Below, piece after piece: positions 50,401 to 57,321 of a DNA stretch of 64,000 bases; position 1 is the first letter of the stretch; every line of letters begins with the position of its first letter. The stretch is from GCA-2770975 sp050248915 (GTDB taxonomy: Bacteria; Cyanobacteriota; Sericytochromatia; UBA7694), in contig JBFWRL010000004.1 of the NCBI GenBank assembly GCA_050248915.1, positions 20,444 through 84,443 on the forward strand, given 5' to 3'. The notes beneath the pieces were generated by a model that was not told the DNA's origin, searched no databases, and was given only the letters and a program-made list of their open reading frames with translations. The position numbers were made by a program, and so were the translations under genes.

Positions 50401-50571
50401 CATATTGGGGAACGTCACTTTTTCAGGCGGCTTTTGGCCTGTGTCGGCAGCGGTCTGCACCTGTGCTTGTACCTGTCGTTGGCTGCTTTGCTGGGCCGGG
50501 GGGATCAGGCTGCAGGCAGCGAGAAAGCTGGCGAGCAGGGCTGCGGATAGGGGTTTGAATAAGGCTTTCAT
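47458..50571 (-). CDS. Metalloprotease lipoprotein copy D
   Basis: 1037 residues. Lipoprotein signal ending LAAC. The first 290 residues are nearly identical to copy B, including a longer Lys/Asp tract (KGKDDDKKDKDDKHNEQ) and ZU5-like GPAGGTVELPGVGKLEVPAS. From about residue 294 on, the DNA turns strongly A/T-rich and the protein is unlike B. His-563, Glu-564 and His-567 sit in HEMFHVFQFGN, with Glu-595 in LPGESTARFVGS. A CKTC pair precedes that Glu. C-terminal FACNMLQEDFSL and a final Cys match the family end. Its start codon directly follows the stop of the Cys-rich gene, so the two are translationally coupled. Confidence 0.87.
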   Translation of the reverse strand: MKALFKPLSAALLASFLAACSLIPPAQQSSQRQVQAQVQTAADTGQKPPEKVTFPNMVTTTLLEAPEPSEVDEVSALLKAFLDNPSADPGTGFSTASDKGKDDDKKDKDDKHNEQDNNAAYVIEFKSKEAKGKRQILMPETGEFMLTLEAGPRFELLDKDARDGEARVQMPASTLKTWVHLEEAKDNSRLDVSDELYYVKDTLSKERKHKGHHDERDNKWFKLGLRPIPVPSDWYSPDGQAFVLRFKANQIKEFELLLQKQRGEAPFPPGIKQIGPAGGTVELPGVGKLEVPASALLAPVVISMRQVVSTYPFNDFTFVSPIVKMNPTGLTFQKPAVMRLSTFFKNWPYHIGLIQMISCPELKTSPLQNVNCQSLDFETKQINPQFNNIDEVGYLVNHFSYFAKLTDNDFLISTNTLPAPKPNQGGSSKFCLTRISLANEIISVSSARQRLEELCNEPAPDPGHIFVHITNDQTNSALDAAYILAYMVAAEKSYQKFSKKDQANISLPILDDQIPGYTSRKQRINIGSNLIEATTKLKEFKAGSSSVTIPLLTYPLGVEKVYHEMFHVFQFGNLDYSTYIQLYCKTCNYGRLPGESTARFVGSHQLYRDFNNYNILTNFTGKSAFSLIWSSPQSSSSLTAYIEDLLPSIKNTQKPVRLTPDPYQQVSLMSYFWHLVGSSESKPENDYLGNSFLLSYVQSFHNNSDHQVVPLKTLALQNNTIKAQLEDDSWEEIWGKYSHSLYTRQHYGMNSASNLIKIKNDYNIELFSPIDKIEKIKKTSYPKDKINLRKELSADSVHFFEIDTQDIPSNKKIIVFLNNIVKNLGSSIPPKILNKEESSDFAKYARIFLIKSENGIDKVLNYRRFIDKTNGFPAVILNKTNVEKLVLAIPNSNFYESAQAPLSIFLDINYYLAPELKSSKKIALSDDETLTRISFQGVGFDPNDTWMVFQPKSGAIAIKTKVNPQDIKVLSTDSDGLEVQELLVQIPNHAKVSGQTYGLSAETPSNTLNDTAFACNMLQEDFSLTSVNPCTSDSDPP

Positions 50572-53355
50572 TTAATTGCCTCCTTGTGGGTAGAGGATAT
50601 AGCGGCCTGTATTGGCCAGGGTGTCGTTGACCTCCACCTCTAGCGTATGGCCTGGCAGGCGATAGGGCAAGCTAAAACGCACATTGGCGCTGCGGTCGGT
50701 GGGTTTCTCCAAAGACCAATCATCCAACTCCTGGGGGCGTTTTTCTCTGGCACTGGCAATCCAAAAGCCATCGAGGTCCACAGCCGGGCTGGTGTAAAAA
50801 GGCGCGTCATCGACAAAGATTTTGAGGGCATTGTCTTTGAGTTGGTTTTTGCCGTTGATGATTTCTGCCTCAGACAAAGTGGCCCCACTTTCGTTCACAA
50901 CAGGGTCAATCAAGGTGAATGAGATATTCGTTCTGTAGCTCTCCTCTTGGGCGTTGACCAGCTCTTCCTGGATGGTTAGATTTTTTACCACAGGTGGGGT
51001 ATTGTCGACATGAAAGGGCACGGTATCTTTATTGACCCCTATTTGGTTGATCATAAAAATCTTGACCGGCACCCCATGGGGATAATCGGGCACCTGCACC
51101 AAGACCTGGGGCGGGTCTGCGCCTGCGCCCACCAGGGGTTTGGGCAAGAAGCGGGCCGTATATTTGCCATCGATCAGGCATGTTTGTTTTTCGTTCCAGC
51201 CGTCATACAGAATCGAGGCCAGACCCAGATAATTGACAAACACATCGCCATCGTCCCAGTTGCCTTTCTGGGATTTGAGCTTAATATCCCATTTCACAAA
51301 GTTGGCACCTGGAAAATTCTGGGTGTTGGCGGTCGTATTAAAACGCACCTTGTCGAAAAGTTGGTTGATATCTCGTGGAGAAAAAGTCACAGGAGACGAA
51401 GGTGCTGACTCATTGATAGAGACATGTTCAACACCAAAGCCCATCTCAACATAACAGCCAACCCCACTTTGATACCCAAAGTATTTAGGTGGGCAGTAAA
51501 TACAGCGCCCTTGGTCGGCAATATAGCCGTCCGGGCATGTGCCATTTTCGTCAGGCTCCGGTTCGGGCGGAGGGGCACAAATGGCTCCTGCTGGGCAGGG
51601 GGTGGGAGTGCCCGGTTCTGGGCAAACTGCTCCTGCAGGACATTCGGGCTCTGGCTCAGGTGGGGCACAGATCCCATCGGGTGGGCAGACAGGTTCTGGC
51701 AAAGGAGTTGGATGGGTGGGCTGTGGCGTGCCTTTGCAACCAGCCAGAGGGCAGAGGGTGCAAATGGCTCCCTCTGGGCAAGGCCGATCGGTGGGCTCTG
51801 GGGGCGTTGGTGAGGGGCATTCCGTCCCTGGCGGGCAGTCTGGTTTTGCTGTGGGTTTGCTGATCGGTGTGGGGGTGGGTTTGGGTCTTGCGGTTGGGCC
51901 TGTGCTGGGGGCCTGAATTGTCACACTGGCCAAGGCCGTTTTTCCGGCGGCTTCCAATTTAAAATCTGCACTGCCAACGCCACTTACGCTGCCATTGGGG
52001 CCCTGGCAAACGCCATTCCAGCTAAATGTGCTACCGGGGGTGCCGAAGTCTTCGGTTTGACAGGCCACGTCTTCAGAGCCCGGCACAGTGCTTCTGAGTG
52101 TGCCGCTGACCAGGGTGAGTTTGCCTTTGGGGCAGATCGGCTGTTTGAGCGCAAAGGTGGCTTGGGTTCCGAGTGTCACAACATAATGTGTGGGATTAAA
52201 CGCCACTTCGCTGCTGGCCGTCACCGTTGTTTTTCCGGGCTCTTTGGGGGTATTGGCATCGTCGTATTCGGCGAGCAACTCGTACTCTCCATCGGGAACA
52301 GCGCCCCCAAAGGGGATATCTATTTTGGTGCCCTGCCCACTTGCGATGTCTTTTGCAGTAAAAGAGCAGTCGTCATAGAGCCGTTTGGCTTTGGCCTTGA
52401 GGGTCCAATTGCGACTGGGATTAGACGGTGTGACCTTGATTTTGCTTGGGGCATTGCCCCTGGGATCAATTGTAGCGGGGTCGGCAGAAACCGAGATTGT
52501 ATCCACCACCTCTTTGATAAACGGAATGCGTACCGTCATGCTCATCGAACCCGAGGCTCCCCCAATGACCCCGGTATTGAGACAGCCATAAACGGGCGGA
52601 TCTTCATTTTGATCGACAATTCGCCATTTCATGCCTGAATTCAGGACGTTGGAGGCAGACAAACTGAAGCCGACAGTTGCCTTTTGGCCTTGGGGATCCA
52701 GGGTCAAGCTGGGATTGATCTTGATAGGCCCAGAGCCAGAACCTTGCACCAATTGACAGATCGCTGGGTCGACACTCGAAATATTTTCAACGCTAAAAAT
52801 GCTGAAACTGCCCACAATATTTCCAGCATAAGAATGGGTGGGCACGTAGTTGACCCCATTGGTGCTGGTAAAATACATATACAAACTGCCAATTTCGCGG
52901 CGCAAATAAGGCGGTTCGGGTTTTTCATGGCCAGCGTAGGCGCTCATGCCCATTTGAACCAAGGTGGCGATTCTTTCGCCATTGTCTTTTTTGCCCCATT
53001 GCAAGACCTTAAACCCATAGACATAGTTATTGGCGTTGCTCAGTGAGATACTTGCGCTCGTGTTTCCGCCAATACTGGGCCAATTCATGCTTGCGCTCAA
53101 GGAGGTCACGGCACAGATATTGCCCCCACAGTCTTGGGGATAATCCTGAATTTTAAAATTGTCTGAACGTGGCAAGGCATTTTTTTGGTAATAGACATCT
53201 TGAGGAATCCACGAGATGTTGCTCTTGGGAGATGTGTTTTGGGGGGCTGAATGATTTTGTTCTGTTGTTGTGGTTGTGTTCAAACCCTGAGGGGGTAAGA
53301 CACAAGACAGCAAAAACAGCAAAAAAATACCCCAACCCCATTGGCCCATTTTCAT
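50572..53355 (-). CDS. Large Cys/Pro-rich surface lipoprotein with C-P-x-G-x-x-C stalk
   Basis: About 927 residues from the ATG at 53355 (GAGGTG 7 nt upstream; a GTG at 53364 overlaps that site). Lipobox LLSC at about 15-18. Residues 30-480 are beta-rich Ig-like or adhesin-like segments with several Cys pairs. Residues 490-640 are a stalk with repeated CPPGTEC, CPEGAIC, CPPDGIC, CPAGAVC and CPAGAIC units separated by PTP/PEPEPE linkers, ending in CPDGYIADQGRCIYC. The C-terminal 290 residues hold Ig-like domains ending VDNTPPVV... and LPYRLPGHTLEVEV. Its end abuts copy D. Function unknown; an adhesin or protease partner is possible. Confidence 0.82.
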   Translation of the reverse strand: MKMGQWGWGIFLLFLLSCVLPPQGLNTTTTTEQNHSAPQNTSPKSNISWIPQDVYYQKNALPRSDNFKIQDYPQDCGGNICAVTSLSASMNWPSIGGNTSASISLSNANNYVYGFKVLQWGKKDNGERIATLVQMGMSAYAGHEKPEPPYLRREIGSLYMYFTSTNGVNYVPTHSYAGNIVGSFSIFSVENISSVDPAICQLVQGSGSGPIKINPSLTLDPQGQKATVGFSLSASNVLNSGMKWRIVDQNEDPPVYGCLNTGVIGGASGSMSMTVRIPFIKEVVDTISVSADPATIDPRGNAPSKIKVTPSNPSRNWTLKAKAKRLYDDCSFTAKDIASGQGTKIDIPFGGAVPDGEYELLAEYDDANTPKEPGKTTVTASSEVAFNPTHYVVTLGTQATFALKQPICPKGKLTLVSGTLRSTVPGSEDVACQTEDFGTPGSTFSWNGVCQGPNGSVSGVGSADFKLEAAGKTALASVTIQAPSTGPTARPKPTPTPISKPTAKPDCPPGTECPSPTPPEPTDRPCPEGAICTLCPLAGCKGTPQPTHPTPLPEPVCPPDGICAPPEPEPECPAGAVCPEPGTPTPCPAGAICAPPPEPEPDENGTCPDGYIADQGRCIYCPPKYFGYQSGVGCYVEMGFGVEHVSINESAPSSPVTFSPRDINQLFDKVRFNTTANTQNFPGANFVKWDIKLKSQKGNWDDGDVFVNYLGLASILYDGWNEKQTCLIDGKYTARFLPKPLVGAGADPPQVLVQVPDYPHGVPVKIFMINQIGVNKDTVPFHVDNTPPVVKNLTIQEELVNAQEESYRTNISFTLIDPVVNESGATLSEAEIINGKNQLKDNALKIFVDDAPFYTSPAVDLDGFWIASAREKRPQELDDWSLEKPTDRSANVRFSLPYRLPGHTLEVEVNDTLANTGRYILYPQGGN

Positions 53356-53475
53356 CGCAGACACCTCTGAGCAAAAAATCTCTTTTTCTATCTAACACCC
53401 ATTTTTTGAAATGCGCCTCCCCCCATTTGGGGGAGAAAAGGGGGTAAAATCTAAAGAAATATGAAGTTGGCTGAT

Positions 53476-54147
53476 TTAAGGTCTTTTGGCTGTCGGGAGC
53501 GATGACTGTGCCAATAATGCTTTCAGTTCTCTTAAACTGGTGCATTGGGCTTTTTCTCGCAGATGTTTGAGGTGGGTTTTAATTGTGGCCGGGCTCAGGT
53601 TGAGTTTTTCGGCTATGCCGCTTTGGGACAGCCCCCGTTGCAAAAGCTTTAAAACCTCTGCCTCGCGTGCGGTTAAGGATTCTTGCCAGGGCAAAAGCGG
53701 CTGAGCAGAAGCAAGAGATTGACCATAGAGAGCATTGAGAATCTCGCCATTGAAATAAGTGCCCCCTGTATAGACAATTCCAATGGCGCGGATCAGCTCT
53801 GAGATACGGCATTTGTCGACAAACCCCCGTATGTTGGCTTCCTGGCACTCTTCCAGACTCAGCCGACTGGGATAGCCCGAATACATAATCACATAGGGGG
53901 GACGTTTGGCTTTTGCCAACATTTTGGCTGCTTCCGCGCCGCAGACTTCTGTCAAAACTTGGTCCAAAATGGCAATGTCGGGCCGGTGTTTTTCTGCCAG
54001 TTTAAGAATGTCCGAGCCTGTTTTGGTGAGCGCGACAATGTCTATTTGATAGGGAATTAGATCTTGATCAGGCAGCGCTCGGTAGAGAGCATTAATGATG
54101 ATAAACTCATCTTCTGCTATCAGAATGCGAATCGGTTTTTTAGGCAT
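53476..54147 (-). CDS. NarL/FixJ-type response regulator
   Basis: 223 residues. The receiver domain has Glu-12/Asp-13 (IAEDE), the phosphoacceptor Asp-62 (IAILDQVL), Ser in IMYSGYP and the Lys in FVDKCR. The C-terminal LuxR-type helix-turn-helix contains LTAREAEVLKLLQRGLSQSG then IAEKLNLSPATIKTHLKHL. No histidine kinase is nearby. It is the first gene on the minus strand ahead of the Cys-rich gene (120-nt gap) and copies D and C, so it may control or be co-transcribed with the array. Confidence 0.9.
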   Translation of the reverse strand: MPKKPIRILIAEDEFIIINALYRALPDQDLIPYQIDIVALTKTGSDILKLAEKHRPDIAILDQVLTEVCGAEAAKMLAKAKRPPYVIMYSGYPSRLSLEECQEANIRGFVDKCRISELIRAIGIVYTGGTYFNGEILNALYGQSLASAQPLLPWQESLTAREAEVLKLLQRGLSQSGIAEKLNLSPATIKTHLKHLREKAQCTSLRELKALLAQSSLPTAKRP

Positions 54148-54248
54148 AAAAACATTGTTTTTGTTGGGTTTTACTTATTGGATTAAGTACATTAGTCTAA
54201 CATATCTTTATTTGGTGTTATTTTTTTTTTTTTTCGCAAAATCCAGAC

Positions 54249-54274
54249 AAAAAAAAGGAGAGGCGAACCTCTCC
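54249..54274 (-). terminator. Rho-independent terminator after aceA
   Basis: Minus strand: GGAGAGG-TTCG-CCTCTCC, a 7-bp stem with a stable UUCG tetraloop, followed by eight Ts. It lies about 45 nt beyond the isocitrate lyase stop and insulates the response regulator gene. A 14-nt T-run on the plus strand lies further on at 54221-54234. Confidence 0.93.
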
Positions 54275-54318
54275 CAGGGATTTCAAGGGATAAAAGACGC
54301 AGAAGACGCGTCGACCGA

Positions 54319-55593
54319 TTAATGGAATTGAGCTTCTTCGGTGGAACCCGCCAGGGCCGTGGTGGAGCTAAGCCCCCCCGTGATCACCTGTTGAATTTCA
54401 TCAAAATAACCGGCACCGACAAAACGCTGATGCTTGACGGCACTAAACCCGTGCTGCTTTTCGAGCGCAAATTCGCGCTCCTGCAGGCGGGAGTAAGCGG
54501 CCATGCCTTCGCGGCTGTAAGCTTCGGCCAGCTCAAAAGCGGCTGTATTCAGGGCGTGAAAGCCCGCCAGGGTCACAAACTGGAAGCGGTAGCCCAGTTC
54601 ACCCAGGTTCTCTTGGAAACGCGCGATTTCTGCTTCGGAGAGGTGGCGCTGCCAATTAAAAGAAGGAGAGCAATTGTAGGCCAGCATTTTGCCCGGATAC
54701 TGGGCATGAATGGCCTGGGCAAATTCGCGGGCTTCACCCAGATCGGGGGTGGAGGTCTCACACCAGATCAGATCGGCGTAAGGGGCATAAGCCAAGCCCC
54801 GCGCAATCGCGCAGTCGTTGCCGCCTTTGAGGCGGAAAAAGCCTTCGCTGGTGCGCTCGCCGGTCAAAAAGGGCTGGTCGCGTTCGTCGATATCGCTGGT
54901 CAGCAATTGGGCTGCCTGGGCGTCGGTGCGGGCCACCAAGACGGTGGGCACGTTCATCACATCAGCGGCCAGGCGGGCTGCCACGAGTTTGCGGATAAAT
55001 TCGGAGGTCGGCACCAGCACCTTGCCACCCATATGGCCACATTTTTTTTCTGAGGCCAATTGATCTTCAAAATGCACGCCAGCGGCCCCGGCTTCGATCA
55101 GGGCTTTCATTAATTCGTGGGCGTTGAGCACGCCGCCAAAACCGGCCTCGGCGTCGGCCACAATCGGGGCAAACCAATCGCGGCTGGTTTCACCTTGCAG
55201 GCTTTCGATCTGATCGGCGCGTTGCAAGGCATTGTTGATCCGGCGCACCACAGCGGGCACACTGTCGACGGGGTAGAGACTTTGGTCGGGATAGGTCTGT
55301 CCGGCGCTATTGGCGTCACCGGCGACTTGCCAGCCGCTCAGATAAATGGCCTGCAGACCGGCTTGCACATATTGCACCGCCTGATTGCCGGTCAGTGCGC
55401 CCAGGGCCCGCACAAAGGCCTGTTGGTTGATGCGCTGCCAGAGGGTTTCTGCGCCCCGGCGGGCGAGGGTGTATTCGGGGGTCAGGCTGCCACGCAAACG
55501 CAGCACCTGTTCGGCACTGTAAGGGCGTTGAATGCCCTGCCAGCGCTCACTTTGCCAAGATTTTTCAAGGGCTTGAATGGATTCGGGGTTCAT
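54319..55593 (-). CDS. aceA: Isocitrate lyase
   Basis: 424 residues, typical bacterial length. Catalytic loop KKCGHMGGKVLVPTSEF, with the active-site Cys. Metal and substrate residues lie in WFAPIVADAEAGFGG, IEAGAAGVHFEDQLASEKK and LAYNCSPSFNWQ. Splits isocitrate to glyoxylate and succinate. AAAGGA precedes the ATG. Eleven nt after aceB, forming a two-gene glyoxylate-shunt operon that lets the cell grow on acetate or fatty acids. Confidence 0.96.
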   Translation of the reverse strand: MNPESIQALEKSWQSERWQGIQRPYSAEQVLRLRGSLTPEYTLARRGAETLWQRINQQAFVRALGALTGNQAVQYVQAGLQAIYLSGWQVAGDANSAGQTYPDQSLYPVDSVPAVVRRINNALQRADQIESLQGETSRDWFAPIVADAEAGFGGVLNAHELMKALIEAGAAGVHFEDQLASEKKCGHMGGKVLVPTSEFIRKLVAARLAADVMNVPTVLVARTDAQAAQLLTSDIDERDQPFLTGERTSEGFFRLKGGNDCAIARGLAYAPYADLIWCETSTPDLGEAREFAQAIHAQYPGKMLAYNCSPSFNWQRHLSEAEIARFQENLGELGYRFQFVTLAGFHALNTAAFELAEAYSREGMAAYSRLQEREFALEKQHGFSAVKHQRFVGAGYFDEIQQVITGGLSSTTALAGSTEEAQFH

Positions 55594-55604
55594 ATTATTT
55601 TCCT

Positions 55605-57203
55605 TTACAGACGTTGATACGCCAAGAGCGTTAAAAATTCGGGAAAGTTTTCTGCTTTGAGCAATTCGCCCAGCAATTCAGCGGCGGCCCCGTAGGCCCC
55701 GTTCTGATAGCGTTCGGCACCGAGCAAATTGCGGATTTTGGCCAATTCTTCGGGCAGCCAAGCCAGGGCTTTGGCAGGGGTGATGGCCTCGCCATTGCTG
55801 AAGCGGATTTCGGGCCGGTGCAGCCAAAGCCAGAGCTGGGCGCGGGAGATCTCCGCTGTGGCGGCATCTTCCATCAGGTTGTTGATCGCCACGGCACCTT
55901 GGCCGCGCAACCACGATTCGAGGTATTGCAGGGCCACGCTGAGATTGGTGCGAAAGCCCGCTTCGCTGATCTGTCCGCCTTCAATCTCAAAATTGAGCAG
56001 GTCTGATGCGGCAATGGTTGCTTCCGAGCGCGAAACCGATTTTTGATGGGGCTGTTCACCCAAGGGGGCAAAGGCCTCACGCGCCACGGGCACCAAATCC
56101 GGGTGGGCCACCCAGGTGCCATCAAAGCCCTGGCTCACTTCGCGTTCTTTGTCGGCACGCACCTGTTTGAGTGCCATGGCGGTGATCTCAGGGTGGCGGC
56201 GGTTGGGAATAAAAGCCGCCATGCCACCCATGGCGTGAGCCCCCCGTTTGTGGCAGGTCTGCACAAGCAAATCGCAATAGGCCCGCATAAAAGGCACCTG
56301 CATGGTAATCATGGCGCGATCGGGCAGGCTAAAGCCGGGGCGGTTGCGGAATTTTTTGATGGTGCTAAAGATATAGTCCCAGCGGCCCGCGTTGAGTCCG
56401 ACGATGTGTTCGCGCAGGGCGTAGAGAATTTCATCCATTTCAAAGGCGGCCAGAATGGTTTCGATCAAGACCGTGGCTTTGATACTGCCCTGTGGGATGC
56501 CGAGCAGGTTTTGGGCCCGCACAAAGACATCGTTCCAGAGGGCGGCTTCTTGGTGGCTTTCGAGTTTGGGCAGATAAAACCAAGGGCCTTTGCCCTGTTC
56601 CAACAAGGCTTTGGCATTGTGGAAAAAATACAGGCCAAAGTCAAAGAGTGAAGCAGAGATGCCTTCGCCATTGACCCGCACATGTTTTTCGTCCAAATGC
56701 CAACCGCGCGGACGCACCAGCAAAACCGCTGTTTGGGCATGCAGGGTATATGTTTTTTCGCCGCTCTGGTGGCTGAGACTGCCGCGCACGGCCTGGTAAA
56801 GATTGGCCTGGCCCTCTACCATGTTTTCCCAGGTCGGGCTGGAGGCATCTTCACAGTCGGCCATAAAGACATCTGCGCCGGAATTCAAGGCGTTGATGAT
56901 CATTTTGGCATCAATGGGGCCTGTGATTTCGACGTGGCGCTTTTGCAAAGGGGCTGGAATCGGGGCGATTTGCCAATCCCCGGCCCGCAGATCGGCACTT
57001 TCTGGCAAAAAGCCGGGCATTTGGCCGGCATCGATCTGCTTTTGGCGCTCTTGGCGCCGGGCCAAAAGGGCCTGACGGCGGGGATTAAATTCGCGTTGCA
57101 AGGTGGCAATAAATTCCAGGGCGGCGGGAGTTAAAATGTCGGGGTGGGTGGAAGGGCTGTCGGCGGTGATTTCAAGACCGGTGGGCAGGCTCAAAACGGG
57201 CAT
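55605..57203 (-). CDS. aceB: Malate synthase A
   Basis: 532 residues from the ATG at 57203; AAAGGAGA gives the ribosome site, which an upstream in-frame TTG would overlap. Signature DVFMADCEDASSPTWENMVEGQ near residue 110, LPKLESHQEAALWNDVF, GLNAGRWDYIFS and the late MEDAATAEISRAQLW carry the Mg-binding and catalytic residues. Length fits the A isoform (about 530). Condenses glyoxylate with acetyl-CoA to malate; first gene of the aceBA operon. Confidence 0.96.
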   Translation of the reverse strand: MPVLSLPTGLEITADSPSTHPDILTPAALEFIATLQREFNPRRQALLARRQERQKQIDAGQMPGFLPESADLRAGDWQIAPIPAPLQKRHVEITGPIDAKMIINALNSGADVFMADCEDASSPTWENMVEGQANLYQAVRGSLSHQSGEKTYTLHAQTAVLLVRPRGWHLDEKHVRVNGEGISASLFDFGLYFFHNAKALLEQGKGPWFYLPKLESHQEAALWNDVFVRAQNLLGIPQGSIKATVLIETILAAFEMDEILYALREHIVGLNAGRWDYIFSTIKKFRNRPGFSLPDRAMITMQVPFMRAYCDLLVQTCHKRGAHAMGGMAAFIPNRRHPEITAMALKQVRADKEREVSQGFDGTWVAHPDLVPVAREAFAPLGEQPHQKSVSRSEATIAASDLLNFEIEGGQISEAGFRTNLSVALQYLESWLRGQGAVAINNLMEDAATAEISRAQLWLWLHRPEIRFSNGEAITPAKALAWLPEELAKIRNLLGAERYQNGAYGAAAELLGELLKAENFPEFLTLLAYQRL

Positions 57204-57306
57204 GGGGGAATCTCCTTTCAATTATGCACTGCATCAAACGTAGTCAGAATAACGCCCTTAACTTACAGTGCCCTTACAAACGAATTACAGCCTGCCAAGC
57301 TGGGCG

Positions 57307-57315
57307 TGTTATTCT
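57307..57315 (+). promoter_or_regulatory. Extended -10, leaderless promoter of the TPR/SPINDLY gene
   Basis: TG-T-TATTCT ends 6 nt before the ATG at 57322. A TTACAG about 19 nt further upstream may be a weak -35. No Shine-Dalgarno. Confidence 0.5.
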
Positions 57316-57321
57316 AAACAG

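Noticed and set aside
51540..51880. Possible CRISPR-like or tandem DNA repeat array
   Set aside because: The periodicity comes from coding repeats (Cys-Pro-Gly units) of unequal length; there are no constant repeats with unique spacers.
51424..51916. Several overlapping plus-strand frames of Gly/Ser-rich sequence opposite the Cys/Pro stalk
   Set aside because: They are the complement of the C-P-x-G-x-x-C and PTP/PEP repeats; repeated DNA makes all frames open.
54221..54234. 14-nt T run as a terminator for a plus-strand gene
   Set aside because: No hairpin precedes it and no plus-strand gene ends there. The adjacent UUCG hairpin belongs to aceA on the minus strand.
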